Shown here piece after piece: positions 26,304 through 35,900 of a stretch of 64,000 nucleotides of DNA. The translations under genes were made by a program, and so were the position numbers. Position 1 is the stretch's first letter, and each line of letters begins with the position of its first letter. The notes under the pieces were generated by a model, which saw only the letters and a program-made list of their open reading frames with translations, was not told the origin of the DNA and made no database searches. The stretch is from Butyricimonas muris (GTDB lineage: Bacteria; Bacteroidota; Bacteroidia; Bacteroidales; Marinifilaceae). The stretch is taken from NCBI RefSeq assembly GCF_046365375.1, contig NZ_JBKEIT010000004.1:248001-312000 (forward strand). The letters are read 5' to 3'.

Positions 26304-26963
26304 ATGATGAGTGTAGCACAAGCAGTAGAAGGAATCATAAAACATAAACCTTATTTGTCGGAGGCTTTGGCATCCGGGATCATTAATATTTCGGCATTGG
26401 CGAGGCAGATTCAGCCGGAATTGGAGAACGTGTTGGGGAAACCGCTTAACGCGGGAGCGATCGTGATGGCATTGAATAGATTGGCTCCTTACCTGCAGGT
26501 GCGGGAGCAGGTGCAATTGAAAAAGTTGCTGAACAACATGGGGGATATTATTTTGCGGAGTAACCTGTGCGATTACACGTTTAAAAATTCCAACACGTTG
26601 GTTGATTGTCATATCCGGGTACTGAAATCCATATCCCGCCGGGAGGAAGTGTTTTACACGATGGTGCAGGGTGTTTTTGAAACCAACCTTGTCGTGAGTG
26701 AGGTGATGGGGGAGCTTGTGGACGAGTATTTCAAGGAGGAACAATGTATTTTCAAGCAGAACGGTCTTTCGTCCGTGACGTTGAAATTGCCCAAGGGAAA
26801 TATCCTGCAACCGGGTTTTTATTATTGCATCATGAAAGAGTTGTCGTGGGAGGGTATCAACCTGACTGAAGTTATTTCTTCAACGAACGAATTTACCGTG
26901 GTGGTGGATAACTCTTTAATAGATAAAACGTTTGTGGTTTTAAAAAATATCAGCCGGAAGTAA
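26304..26963 (+). CDS. Conserved hypothetical protein with ACT-like C-terminus
   Basis: 219 residues, no signal peptide and no membrane helices. The N-terminus is helical (VAQAVEGIIKHKPYLSEALASGIINISALARQI). The C-terminal ~120 residues read like two ACT-type beta-alpha-beta units, such as SSVTLKLPKG, then KELSWEGINLTEVISSTNEFTVVVDNSLIDKTFVVLK, which recalls the regulatory end of aspartate kinases. No kinase domain is present. It could be a ligand-sensing regulator; no function can be assigned. The gene is closely bracketed by 33-bp inverted repeats, one ending 2 bases before the ATG and the other starting at the stop codon. Confidence 0.7.
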   Translation: MMSVAQAVEGIIKHKPYLSEALASGIINISALARQIQPELENVLGKPLNAGAIVMALNRLAPYLQVREQVQLKKLLNNMGDIILRSNLCDYTFKNSNTLVDCHIRVLKSISRREEVFYTMVQGVFETNLVVSEVMGELVDEYFKEEQCIFKQNGLSSVTLKLPKGNILQPGFYYCIMKELSWEGINLTEVISSTNEFTVVVDNSLIDKTFVVLKNISRK

Positions 26964-26993
26964 TTGAAAATTGAAAATTGAAAATTGAAAATG
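26961..26993. repeat. 33-bp repeat, right copy flanking the ACT-like gene
   Basis: Four tandem TTGAAAA-type units starting at the stop codon of the ACT-like gene. It is the inverted partner of 26269-26301, 32 of 33 bases identical. Confidence 0.8.
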
Positions 26994-27022
26994 AAATGCA
27001 ATGTGTTTTCCGTTAAAAATAC

Positions 27023-27031
27023 TAATTTTGC
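27023..27031 (+). promoter_or_regulatory. Promoter -7 element of ffh
   Basis: TAATTTTGC matches TAnnTTTGC exactly, 49 bases before the ffh ATG. The upstream TTTTC near 27006 is a weak -33 element. Confidence 0.55.
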
Positions 27032-27079
27032 GGGGAATGAATAAATTAGGAGTAAAGAAATAATTTTCAATTGATAATT

Positions 27080-28405
27080 ATGTTTGAGAATCTATCAGAT
27101 AGGTTAGAGAAATCGTTTAAGATTTTAAAAGGGCAGGGAAAGATTACCGAAATTAACGTGGCAGAAACGTTAAAGGAGGTAAGACGTTCATTGTTGGATG
27201 CCGACGTGAACTATAAGATTGCGAAGGAGTTTACCAACACGGTGAAAGAAAAGGCTTTGGGAATGAATGTGTTGACTGCCGTGAAGCCGGGACAAATGAT
27301 GGTGAAGATTGTTCACGATGAGTTGATCCGGTTGATGGGCGGTACCCATGTCGATATTAATATAAAAGGGAATCCTGCGATTATTTTGATGTCAGGTCTT
27401 CAAGGTTCCGGTAAAACGACGTTTTCCGGTAAATTGGCGAACCTGTTGAAAACGAAACGGGGGAAACATCCTTTACTGGTTGCCTGCGACGTGTACCGTC
27501 CGGCTGCTATCGAGCAGTTGAAAGTGTTGGGAGAGCAGATTGGGGTGCCGGTATACAGCGAAGTGGGAAATAACGATCCCGTGAAGATTGCCCAAAACGC
27601 CGTGAAAGAAGCCCGAGCTACCGGAAAAGACGTGGTTATCGTCGATACTGCCGGACGTCTTGCTATCGACGAGCAGATGATGAACGAGATCGCGGCAATC
27701 AAAAAAGCGATCGAACCGGAAGAAACCCTTTTCGTGGTGGATTCCATGACCGGACAAGATGCCGTGAACACAGCGAAGGAGTTTAATGACCGCTTGAATT
27801 TTGACGGGGTTATACTGACGAAGTTGGACGGTGATACTCGCGGTGGTGCCGCTTTGTCGATTCGTACGGTTGTAAACAAACCGATCAAGTTTGTCGGAAC
27901 GGGCGAGAAACTGGAAGCCTTGGATGTATTCCATCCCGAGCGTATGGCAGACCGTATCTTGGGTATGGGGGATATCGTTTCTTTGGTGGAGAAAGCACAA
28001 GAGCAATTTGATGCCGAAGAGGCCATGAAATTGCAGAAGAAGATAGCCAAGAACCAGTTTAATTTTAACGACTTCTTGAGCCAGATACAGCAGATCAAGA
28101 AAATGGGTAACATCAAGGATCTGGCATCCATGATTCCCGGTGTGGGCAAGGCATTGAAAGACGTGGATATTGATGACGATGCGTTCAAGGGTGTCGAAGC
28201 AATCATTCACTCCATGACTCCTGCCGAACGCGAGAACCCCGAATTGCTGAACGGCTCTCGCCGAAAACGTATTGCCATGGGTAGCGGAACCACTATTCAA
28301 GATGTAAATCGCCTCTTGAAACAATTTGACGAATCGAAGAAGATGATGCGTATGTTGTCCAAAGGCGGTAAGATGATGGGAAAGGCGCCAATGAGGAGAC
28401 GCTAG
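27080..28405 (+). CDS. ffh: Signal recognition particle protein Ffh
   Basis: 441 residues from ATG 27080 (a TTG three codons upstream is unlikely). N domain: MFENLSDRLEKSFKILKG. The GTPase domain shows G1 GLQGSGKTT, DVYRPAA, G3 DTAGRL and G4 TKLDGD. The M domain carries LASMIPGVGKAL and ends with SGTTIQDVNRLLKQF followed by a methionine-rich basic tail. It binds signal peptides and 4.5S RNA during co-translational membrane targeting. The SRP RNA gene is not in this window. Confidence 0.98.
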   Translation: MFENLSDRLEKSFKILKGQGKITEINVAETLKEVRRSLLDADVNYKIAKEFTNTVKEKALGMNVLTAVKPGQMMVKIVHDELIRLMGGTHVDINIKGNPAIILMSGLQGSGKTTFSGKLANLLKTKRGKHPLLVACDVYRPAAIEQLKVLGEQIGVPVYSEVGNNDPVKIAQNAVKEARATGKDVVIVDTAGRLAIDEQMMNEIAAIKKAIEPEETLFVVDSMTGQDAVNTAKEFNDRLNFDGVILTKLDGDTRGGAALSIRTVVNKPIKFVGTGEKLEALDVFHPERMADRILGMGDIVSLVEKAQEQFDAEEAMKLQKKIAKNQFNFNDFLSQIQQIKKMGNIKDLASMIPGVGKALKDVDIDDDAFKGVEAIIHSMTPAERENPELLNGSRRKRIAMGSGTTIQDVNRLLKQFDESKKMMRMLSKGGKMMGKAPMRRR

Positions 28406-28543
28406 GAATTTTAGATTTTAAATTTTAGATTTTAAATTACCACGTGGGACTAAAACTGACTTGTGGGTTTAAAATCTGAAATCTAAAATTTAAAATTGAC
28501 TTGTAGAATTTAAAATTTAAAATCTAAAATTTAAAATTAATTA
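28406..28543. repeat. A/T-rich inverted repeat cluster between ffh and folD
   Basis: A left arm of TTTTAGATTTTAAAT units (28409-28438) is followed by two right arms of the complementary ATCTAAAATTTAAAAT type (28466-28497 and 28506-28540). The short unique spacer contains CCACGTGGGACTAAAACTGA. The gap can fold into a long hairpin with either right arm. No gene is visible. Confidence 0.6.
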
Positions 28544-28544
28544 G

Positions 28545-29420
28545 ATGGAAATTATTGACGGTAAAAAGATTGCAGCACAAATAAAACAGGAACTTGCGGA
28601 CGAGGTGGCTCGTTTTGTGGCGGAGGGAAAGAAAGTTCCTCATTTGGTGGCTGTGCTTGTAGGAAATGACGGTGCCAGTGAAACTTACGTGGCTAGTAAA
28701 GTGAAAGCCTGTCAGGCGGTTGGGATGAAAAGTTCGGAACTGAGATACGGTAATGATATTACAGAAGAGCAGTTACTGGAAGTTATAGACAAGTTGAACG
28801 ATGATCCGGATGTAGACGGGTTTATCGTGCAATTGCCTCTCCCGAAGCATATTTCCGAAGAGAAAGTCTTGAACCGTATCAATCCGGATAAGGATGTCGA
28901 TGGTTTTCATCCCTGCAACGTGGGACGTATGGTGTTGGATTTACCAACCTATCTGCCTGCTACTCCGGCGGGAATCGTGGAGTTGTTAGCCCGCTACAAT
29001 ATACCGACGGAAGGAAAACATTGCGTGGTGGTAGGACGAAGTAATATCGTCGGCACCCCGATGGCTATATTGATGTCACGCAAGTCCAAGCATGCCAATT
29101 GCACGGTAACCCTGTGCCATAGCCGCACGGCAAATTTGAAAGAGATTACTTTGCAAGCCGATATCTTGGTTGTTGCGATCGGTGTGCCTCATTTTTTGAA
29201 AGAAGACATGGTTAGAGAGGGAGCCGTGGTGGTAGACGTGGGTATTCATCGTCTGCCGTCCGAAACGAGCAAAAACGGCTGGCAACTCGTGGGGGACGTG
29301 GATTACGAGCACGTGGCTCCTAAATGTTCTTATATAACTCCGGTTCCCGGTGGCGTGGGACCGATGACTATTGTAAGCCTGTTGCAAAATACGGTGAAGG
29401 CTTGCAGGGCAAAACATTAA
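28545..29420 (+). CDS. folD: Methylenetetrahydrofolate dehydrogenase/cyclohydrolase
   Basis: 291 residues, the usual FolD length. Motifs: DGASETYVASKVKACQ with the catalytic lysine region, VDGFIVQLPLPKH, KDVDGFHPCNVG, the dinucleotide-binding GRSNIVGTP and the C-terminal PVPGGVGPMTI. It makes 10-formyl-THF from 5,10-methylene-THF in the cytoplasm for purine and formyl-Met synthesis. It is flanked on both sides by A/T-rich hairpin repeats. Confidence 0.98.
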   Translation: MEIIDGKKIAAQIKQELADEVARFVAEGKKVPHLVAVLVGNDGASETYVASKVKACQAVGMKSSELRYGNDITEEQLLEVIDKLNDDPDVDGFIVQLPLPKHISEEKVLNRINPDKDVDGFHPCNVGRMVLDLPTYLPATPAGIVELLARYNIPTEGKHCVVVGRSNIVGTPMAILMSRKSKHANCTVTLCHSRTANLKEITLQADILVVAIGVPHFLKEDMVREGAVVVDVGIHRLPSETSKNGWQLVGDVDYEHVAPKCSYITPVPGGVGPMTIVSLLQNTVKACRAKH

Positions 29421-29509
29421 ACAATTGAAGATGGAGAATTGAAAGTTGAAAATGGCTTCCCTAGTCATTCCAATTTTCAATTTTCAACTTTCAATTTTCA
29501 ATTCGTGTT
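29421..29509. repeat. Inverted repeat between folD and the next gene
   Basis: GAATTGAAAGTTGAAAATGG (29435-29454) is nearly complementary to the TTTTCAACTTTCAATTTTCA arm (29481-29500). The arms enclose a short unique loop. This is the same sequence family as 26269-26301 and 26961-26993. Confidence 0.65.
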
Positions 29510-30742
29510 ATGGTTCTCAATTATATCTGGATATTCTTTTTTGGTGCGGCATTTCTGGTGGCTCTCTGCAAGTTGCTCTTCATGGGTGACACGGAAGTTT
29601 TTTCTGCTATCGTGAAAGCTACTTTCGATATGTCGAAAACGGGTTTTGAAATCTCGTTAGGTCTGACAGGAGTATTGACTTTGTGGATGGGAATCATGAA
29701 AATCGGAGAACGAGGAGGGGCGGTGAAAGTGATGTCATGGTTGATCAGTCCTTTCTTCCGGAAATTGTTCCCGGAGTTACCGCCTGATAGTCCGGCATAC
29801 GGTTCCATCATGATGAATATAGCTGCGAATATGCTGGGACTGGATAATGCGGCTACGCCCGTGGGATTGCGGGCAATGCAACAGATGCAGGAGGTGAACC
29901 TGCGAAAGGACAGGGCGTCCGATGCACAGATCATGTTTTTGGTGTTGAATACTTCCGGGCTGACGATTATTCCCGTGTCGGTGATGGTCTACCGGGCACA
30001 GATGGGAGCAGCCAACCCGGCGGATATATTTATCCCGATTCTTTTAGCCACGTATGTTTCCACAATTGCCGGGTTGATTGCGGTGGCGATTTATCAGAAA
30101 TTGAACTTGTTCAACCGGGTAGTAATGGCTTATCTCGGGGGAGGTACTTTGGCCGTAGGTGGCTTGATTTGGTACTTTTCGGGTTTGGATAAAGAAACGA
30201 TCACTACTGTCTCAACGGTAGCCAGTAATGTGATTTTGTTTTCGATTATCGTGTCTTTTATCGGCATGGGGGCATGGCGTAAAATTAATGTATACGATGC
30301 TTTTATCGACGGGGCGAAAGAGGGATTTTCCATTGCGGTAAAGATTATTCCTTACCTCGTGGCGATACTTGTCGCCGTGGGTGTGTTCCGGGCAGCCGGG
30401 GCAATGGATATGCTGATGGGCGGTTTGGAGCGTTTGTGTTTGGCGTGTGGCTTGGATGCTGATTTTATCCCCGCTTTGCCGACAGCGTTGATGAAGCCTT
30501 TAAGCGGTAGCGGGGCGCGGGGATTAATGATTGATACGATGAACACTTTCGGGGCGGATTCTTTCGCGGGAAGACTGGCTTCGACTTTTCAAGGTGCCAC
30601 GGACACAACCTTTTATATTATAGCTGTTTATTTTGGGGCAGTGGGAATCAAGAATACCCGATACGCCATTCCCTGCGGGTTGATAGCCGATTTGGCAGGC
30701 ATTATAGCAGCTTTGGTGATGGCATATTTGTTTTTTGCATAA
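29510..30742 (+). CDS. SpmA/SpmB-like nucleoside recognition (gate) membrane protein
   Basis: 410 residues with roughly ten hydrophobic helices. It is two gate domains in tandem: the first half has NIAANMLGLDNAATPVGLRAMQQMQ, the SpmA pattern, and the second half has LMKPLSGSGARGLMIDTM with TFQGATDTTFYIIAVYFGAVGI, the SpmB pattern. In spore formers SpmA and SpmB are separate proteins; fused forms are common in non-sporulating Bacteroidetes, so sporulation is not implied. A transported substrate is not known. Confidence 0.85.
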   Translation: MVLNYIWIFFFGAAFLVALCKLLFMGDTEVFSAIVKATFDMSKTGFEISLGLTGVLTLWMGIMKIGERGGAVKVMSWLISPFFRKLFPELPPDSPAYGSIMMNIAANMLGLDNAATPVGLRAMQQMQEVNLRKDRASDAQIMFLVLNTSGLTIIPVSVMVYRAQMGAANPADIFIPILLATYVSTIAGLIAVAIYQKLNLFNRVVMAYLGGGTLAVGGLIWYFSGLDKETITTVSTVASNVILFSIIVSFIGMGAWRKINVYDAFIDGAKEGFSIAVKIIPYLVAILVAVGVFRAAGAMDMLMGGLERLCLACGLDADFIPALPTALMKPLSGSGARGLMIDTMNTFGADSFAGRLASTFQGATDTTFYIIAVYFGAVGIKNTRYAIPCGLIADLAGIIAALVMAYLFFA

Positions 30743-30766
30743 TTCGCAACAATCGGGTAAATAAAT

Positions 30767-30774
30767 TACATTTG
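30767..30774 (+). promoter_or_regulatory. Promoter -7 element of the first ECF sigma gene
   Basis: TACATTTG matches TAnnTTTG. A TTCG at 30743-30746 is a weak -33 element at 20 bases. A start site near 30782 would leave a ~55-base leader. Confidence 0.45.
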
Positions 30775-30837
30775 TCGTAATGATTTTATGACTTATTTGT
30801 ATTATTATTGTATTGCTAATTTTATATACACGAAAAA

Positions 30838-31407
30838 GTGGCTTTGCATTGGGATGAACAATTTATGAGACAGATCAACTCGAAAGAGCCGAAAGCTTAC
30901 CGGGAGGTGTTTAATGAATTTTACAATTCATTGGTCTACTTCGCCATGCGTTATGTTGAGCGGGTGGAGATAGCCGAGGATCTGGTGCAGGAACTTTTCG
31001 TGAATTTATGGGAGAGTAAGACCGTTCATACTTCTTACAATGGTTTCAAAACTTTTCTTTACACGTCCGTGAAACACGCTTGTCTGGATTATTTGAAACA
31101 CAAGAACGTGGAAGGGAAGTATATTTCATATATGTTGGAGCATCCCGAAACGGAAGAGGAACTGGCGACAAAGATTACCGAGGAGGAGATATATCGCTTG
31201 TTCCTAAAAGTGCTGGAGGAATTGCCGGAGCGTCGTAAAATTGTTTTTAAATTACATCTTCAAGGGAAAAAGAATGAGGAGATTGCCCGCTTGTTGCGAA
31301 TATCGATAGAAACGGTAAAAACGGCAAAAAAAGAATCTATACGCTATTTCAAGAAGCGTTTGGGCGATGCTTTTTACATGTTGGGCTTTCTAGCAGGAGG
31401 AATATAA
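30838..31407 (+). CDS. ECF-type RNA polymerase sigma factor
   Basis: 189 residues from a GTG start; the next in-frame ATG is at 30865. Region 2 (YNSLVYFAMRYVERVEIAEDLVQELFVNLWES) and region 4 (LEELPERRKIVFKLHLQGKKNEEIARLLRISIETVKTAKKESIRYFKKRL) are clear; no region 3 is present. It is the FecI-like type that, with the FecR protein downstream, controls the adjacent SusC/SusD operon in response to substrate binding by the STN-domain SusC. The 279-base gap after it holds an 11-bp repeat array. Confidence 0.93.
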   Translation: MALHWDEQFMRQINSKEPKAYREVFNEFYNSLVYFAMRYVERVEIAEDLVQELFVNLWESKTVHTSYNGFKTFLYTSVKHACLDYLKHKNVEGKYISYMLEHPETEEELATKITEEEIYRLFLKVLEELPERRKIVFKLHLQGKKNEEIARLLRISIETVKTAKKESIRYFKKRLGDAFYMLGFLAGGI

Positions 31408-31510
31408 ATTTAATAGGAGAACCTAGGGGATTTTTCTCGAAAACGATTCCCGATCGTCTGTTACCGGAAGCGTACACGGGGAATAAACCATGAATAAAGC
31501 CGATAGGAGT

Positions 31511-31554
31511 CGGCTTTAACTCGGTTTTGACTTGACTTTAACTCGGCTTTATAC
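31511..31554. repeat. Four-unit 11-bp periodic repeat (CGGCTTTAACT type)
   Basis: Four exact 11-bp units: CGGCTTTAACT, CGGTTTTGACT, TGACTTTAACT and CGGCTTTATAC. They lie between the sigma gene and the FecR gene, in a region with no coding sequence. The unit resembles the array at 11185-11228. Confidence 0.7.
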
Positions 31555-31686
31555 GATGATCGCGGGACGTCTTCTTTTAGATTCCGGTAGAAAATGAGTA
31601 TAAAGATAGGTTGTAAATGTTAAATTTTTGCCTTTCCGATCCCCCTAAATTGAATGGTTGTCGTTCTAAGTATAAAATAAGCGAAA

Positions 31687-32850
31687 ATGGATAATAGTAA
31701 TTACAGAATAGTAGAACTTATTCAACGGTATTTTGCCGAGGATTTGGATGCCGCCGAGAGAGAGGAGTTGGAGAAATGGTTGGCTACACATCCCGAGGAC
31801 AGAGAGATGTTTGAAAAGATCCGGGAAGGGAAAGCTTTGGAGGCGAGAGAGGTTGCATGGGACAAGATGGATCGAGTGAAGGCTTTGCGGCAATTCGAGA
31901 GAAAGGTCGGATACAGAAAACGTTCTTTGACTACGCGTGTGATGAAATACGCGGCTGTGATTATGATTCCGTTGTTGGGAGTGTTGGCTTGGAATCTGAC
32001 GAGGGAGGTGAAACAGGTGAACTCGTCGGTGTCGCTGGCAATTGTGCCGGGTGCATCCAAGGCTGTCCTGATACTGGAAGACGGGGAAGAGGTTGCCTTG
32101 GAATCTATGGAGGGCGATCGTTTGGATATTTCGCAATCCGGGGTAAGGGTACAAAGTATGGGAAGCGGTATAGTGTATTCCGATACGATCAAGAAAAGGA
32201 GTGGTAAGAGTTTTAACCGCTTGAATACGCCGAGAGGTGGAGAGTATAACGTGATACTGGCTGATGGTACGCGGGTGTATTTGAATGCGGCGTCGAGTTT
32301 GAAATATCCGGTCGTGTTCGACGAAAAAGAACGAACGGTATATCTTTCGGGAGAGGCTTATTTTGATGTGGCGAAAGATGCTAAGCGACCATTTTACGTG
32401 ATAACGGATGTCACGAAACTGGAGGTTTACGGGACGTCGTTCAACGTGAATACCCGGTACGGGAACGGGGTACAGACAGTTTTGGTTTCCGGCTCGATAG
32501 GGGTAGAGGGGCGTATGATAAAACGGGTGTACCGGGTTGAACCTTCCGAGTTGATCGAGTTTTCGTCAGACGGGGAGTTTGTTAAACGGGAGAAAGTGGA
32601 TGTGGCTCCTTACGTGGCTTGGAGATACGGGCAGTTTATGTTCGAAAACGAGAGCTTGGAGCATATCATGAATACGCTTTCGTTGTGGTACGACGTTGAT
32701 GTGTTTTACTCGAACGAGAGTGTTAAAAAACATCGTTTCACGGGGCATATGAAGAAATACGAAGATATTGATACGATTTTGGACGCGATAAGTAAAATTA
32801 TGGGAGTTACGTTTATAATAAAGGACAAAACAATTACAGTGATGGAATAA
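31687..32850 (+). CDS. FecR-family anti-sigma factor
   Basis: 387 residues. The cytoplasmic N-terminus (YRIVELIQRYFAEDLDAAEREELEKWLA) binds the sigma factor. One membrane helix lies at about 82-101 (MKYAAVIMIPLLGVLAW). The periplasmic FecR domain contains LNTPRGGEYNVILADGTRVYLNAASSLKYP. The C-terminal DUF4974-type region (FENESLEHIMNTLSLWYDVDVFY) is STN-like. It relays the signal from the STN domain of the SusC protein downstream to the sigma factor encoded just upstream. Confidence 0.93.
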   Translation: MDNSNYRIVELIQRYFAEDLDAAEREELEKWLATHPEDREMFEKIREGKALEAREVAWDKMDRVKALRQFERKVGYRKRSLTTRVMKYAAVIMIPLLGVLAWNLTREVKQVNSSVSLAIVPGASKAVLILEDGEEVALESMEGDRLDISQSGVRVQSMGSGIVYSDTIKKRSGKSFNRLNTPRGGEYNVILADGTRVYLNAASSLKYPVVFDEKERTVYLSGEAYFDVAKDAKRPFYVITDVTKLEVYGTSFNVNTRYGNGVQTVLVSGSIGVEGRMIKRVYRVEPSELIEFSSDGEFVKREKVDVAPYVAWRYGQFMFENESLEHIMNTLSLWYDVDVFYSNESVKKHRFTGHMKKYEDIDTILDAISKIMGVTFIIKDKTITVME

Positions 32851-32851
32851 A

Positions 32852-32879
32852 AACGGAAGGTGTTCCACCACCTCCCGTT
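32852..32879 (+). other. Hairpin between fecR and susC
   Basis: AACGGAAGGTG pairs with CACCTCCCGTT (one mismatch) around TTCCAC. There is no T-run, so it may be an attenuator or mRNA-stability element. Confidence 0.4.
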
Positions 32880-32946
32880 GAAAGTATGCCTTAGTTATTG
32901 TTCCACCAATGCGTAAGGCTAGTATTAATGATTAATCTACAAATTT

Positions 32947-35900
32947 ATGAAAAAAAGTCGATTATGCCCTCACCCCTATCCGGGAATAGGACGAAAAATT
33001 TTTCTGATTATGAAGTTATGTCTATTTCTATTGGTTTTCTTTACTTTCTCGTTGACCGCTAACGTGCGGGCACAGAAGGAAAAGGTGAACTTGAGTTTGA
33101 AAGAGGTATCGATGAAAACTTTGTTTGAAGAGATACAACGGCAAACAAGTTTTTATTTCGTGTTTAGTGCAGAACAAACCCAAAGATTGGGGATGTTTAC
33201 CGTTGAGGCAAAGAACGAGAATCTGGAAAATGTATTGAACCGGATTTTTGCCAATACAGGATTTGTTTACGAGTTTAATAAGGATTTAATTATAATACGC
33301 CCGAAAGCTGATGTTGCGCAAGCGAAGAAAGAGATTCGGGTAGTAGGGAAAGTTACGGACGAGAAAAAGTTTCCGTTACCCGGTGTGACCGTGCAGTTGA
33401 AAGGTTTGCAACTAGGTACGGCGACGGACAAGGACGGGAATTATTCCATCCGTTTCGTTGAGTCGGACAAAGGCATGATTCTGGTATACTCGTTTATCGG
33501 AATGGAAACCCAAGAAATTAAGTACACGGGCAAGGACACGATCAACGTGGTGATGCGGGAAACCGTGGCGGAATTGGAGGAAGTGGTGATCAACACAGGA
33601 TACACGAGGGTGGATGCCCGCAAGAATGCCAGTGCGATCACAACGATTAAAGCGGAAGATATCATTACTCCCGGTTTGCAGACGATTGACCAGATGTTGG
33701 AGGGATATGTCCCCGGTATGATCTTTATGCAGAATACCGGACAGATTGGTGCGGCTCCCCGTTTGAGAATCCGTGGTACTTCTACCGTGTTGGGTTCGCA
33801 GGAACCGCTTTGGGTCGTGGACGGGGTTGTGGTGAAAGATCCGGTGGATATAGACCCGCAGGATATTAATGACCTTGATTTTGTGAACTTGTTAGGTAAC
33901 GCTATTTCCGGATTAAATCCGGAGGATATCGAACAGATCGACATCTTGAAGGATGCTTCTGCCACGGCTATTTACGGTAAAGAGGCTGCGAACGGTGTAA
34001 TTGTGATTACGACCAAAAAAGGTAAGCAAGGACCTCCGACGGTGAGTTACTCGCTTTCCGGTTCATTTACACAACGCCCGAGTTATAATGACAGGAGCGT
34101 GAATATGATGAACTCGAAGCAGCGAATAGATCTTTCCCGGGAGATGATTGAAAAAAAGATGGCTTATCCTTCTAACACGATGTGGGTGGGGTACGAGGCG
34201 GCTTACCGGGAGTATCTGAATGGCCGGATCAGCTACGAAGAGTTTGAACGGCAAGTGAATTATTATGAAACGCTGAACACGGATTGGTTTGATATTTTGA
34301 TGAAGAATGCTTTCTCTCACAAGCATACTTTAAGTCTTTCGGGAGGTTCGTCCGCGTTGCGTTATTATGCTTCTTTGGGGTTGAACAACACGGAAGGAAA
34401 TGTACGCGGAGAGTTGAACCGGGGGTACACCACGAATCTGAATTTATCAGGGAGTTTCGATAAGTTTACCGTGAGTTTCGGGTTGCAGGGGAACGTGTCT
34501 AAGAAAAAATACACACCAAATGATGTGGGTGTTACCGAATTTGCTTATAACACGAGTAGGGCGGTGCCCGTGCGTAATCCTGACGGGAGTTACTGGTATT
34601 ATGGGAAAGCAATGACATTGCCGGGAGAAGACGGACCGTCTTATTATATGGTAAATATTTTGGAAGATAGGGATAATACTTCACAAGAGATCAATCAGAA
34701 TGGTCTGACGTTTCAGGCAACAGTGGATTATCAGGTTTTGCCAGCCTTAAAATTAGGGGTACTGTTATCGTATGCTTTCTCGAATTCAAATTCGGAAGTC
34801 TGGCACGGGGAAAATTCTTATTATTCCCGGAGTCTGGCAAAGTTTGAAGGAGCGACGGAAGTGAATTTTAAGAAGAATAGTACTTTGCCGATCGGTGGGG
34901 AACTTAAAGAGAGTCGTACGGAGCGGAATGCTTATACCGTTCGGGGGCAGGTAGAATACCGGGAAGCCTTGGATAAGGATGAATTCCACGTGTTAAATGT
35001 AAATGCCGGGGGAGAGATCAAATCAAACAAGTATAACACTTATGCTAAGACAACTCGGGGATACATGAAAGAGAGAAGCAAGATGGTGGCATCTGTCGAT
35101 TTTTCAGAATATCCGAAATATTTGGAGTGGTTAAGAACTCCGGCGGCTTTAGGACAATACACGACACAGAATTCACATGATGTTTCAGTTTATTTGACCG
35201 CGGGGTATAGTTATAAGAATATATATAATTTCAGTTTCAATGCTCGTGCGGATTTTTCTAATGAATTCGGAAATAGGGCGAAGGATAAATTTTTTCCGAT
35301 ATGGGCGGTTGCTGGACGTTGGAATTTGTCGGAGAATGTGTTGAAGGAGGTGTCATGGATTAATGACCTTTCCTTACGAGCTTCTTTCGGTTATCAGGGG
35401 AATGTACCTCAGGTATCGCCTCGGTTAGTTATTAAAAAGGAAGCAAGTAGTACGCTGTTCAACGAATTGTATTCTTCCGTGTCGCAATTCCCGAATCCGG
35501 ACTTGAAATGGGAGAAAACGGCAAGTACAAACGTGAGTGTTGATTTTGCGTTGTTCAAAAGAAAGATAAATGGTTCTTTATCTTATTATTACCGGAAAAC
35601 CACGGATGCTTATATGCAAAAAAGTATTTCGGAAGTGAATGGGGTGACAGGGTACACTGTGAACCAAGGAACAATCACGAATCAAGGAGTAGAGATCTCT
35701 TTGAATTTTACACCTATCAACACGATGGGGGCAGACGGAAAAGGTTTTCGTTGGCGTTTTGATCCCCAGTTAGGGCAAGTGATGAATAAATTGATCGATA
35801 AAGCCGTGAAAACGAAGGATAAAACGGTACGGGATGATAAAGATATTACTTACTCGGATTACCTGAATGGTACGGTGCAAACTGTGAAACGTTCGTTGAA

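Noticed and set aside
27400..28324. Long open frames on the minus strand inside ffh (268 and 283 codons)
   Set aside because: They lie wholly within the clearly conserved ffh gene, overlap each other and have no family motifs; they are frame shadows.
29510..30742. Sporulation function for the SpmA/SpmB-like protein
   Set aside because: Fused forms are common in non-sporulating Bacteroidetes and no other sporulation gene is present.
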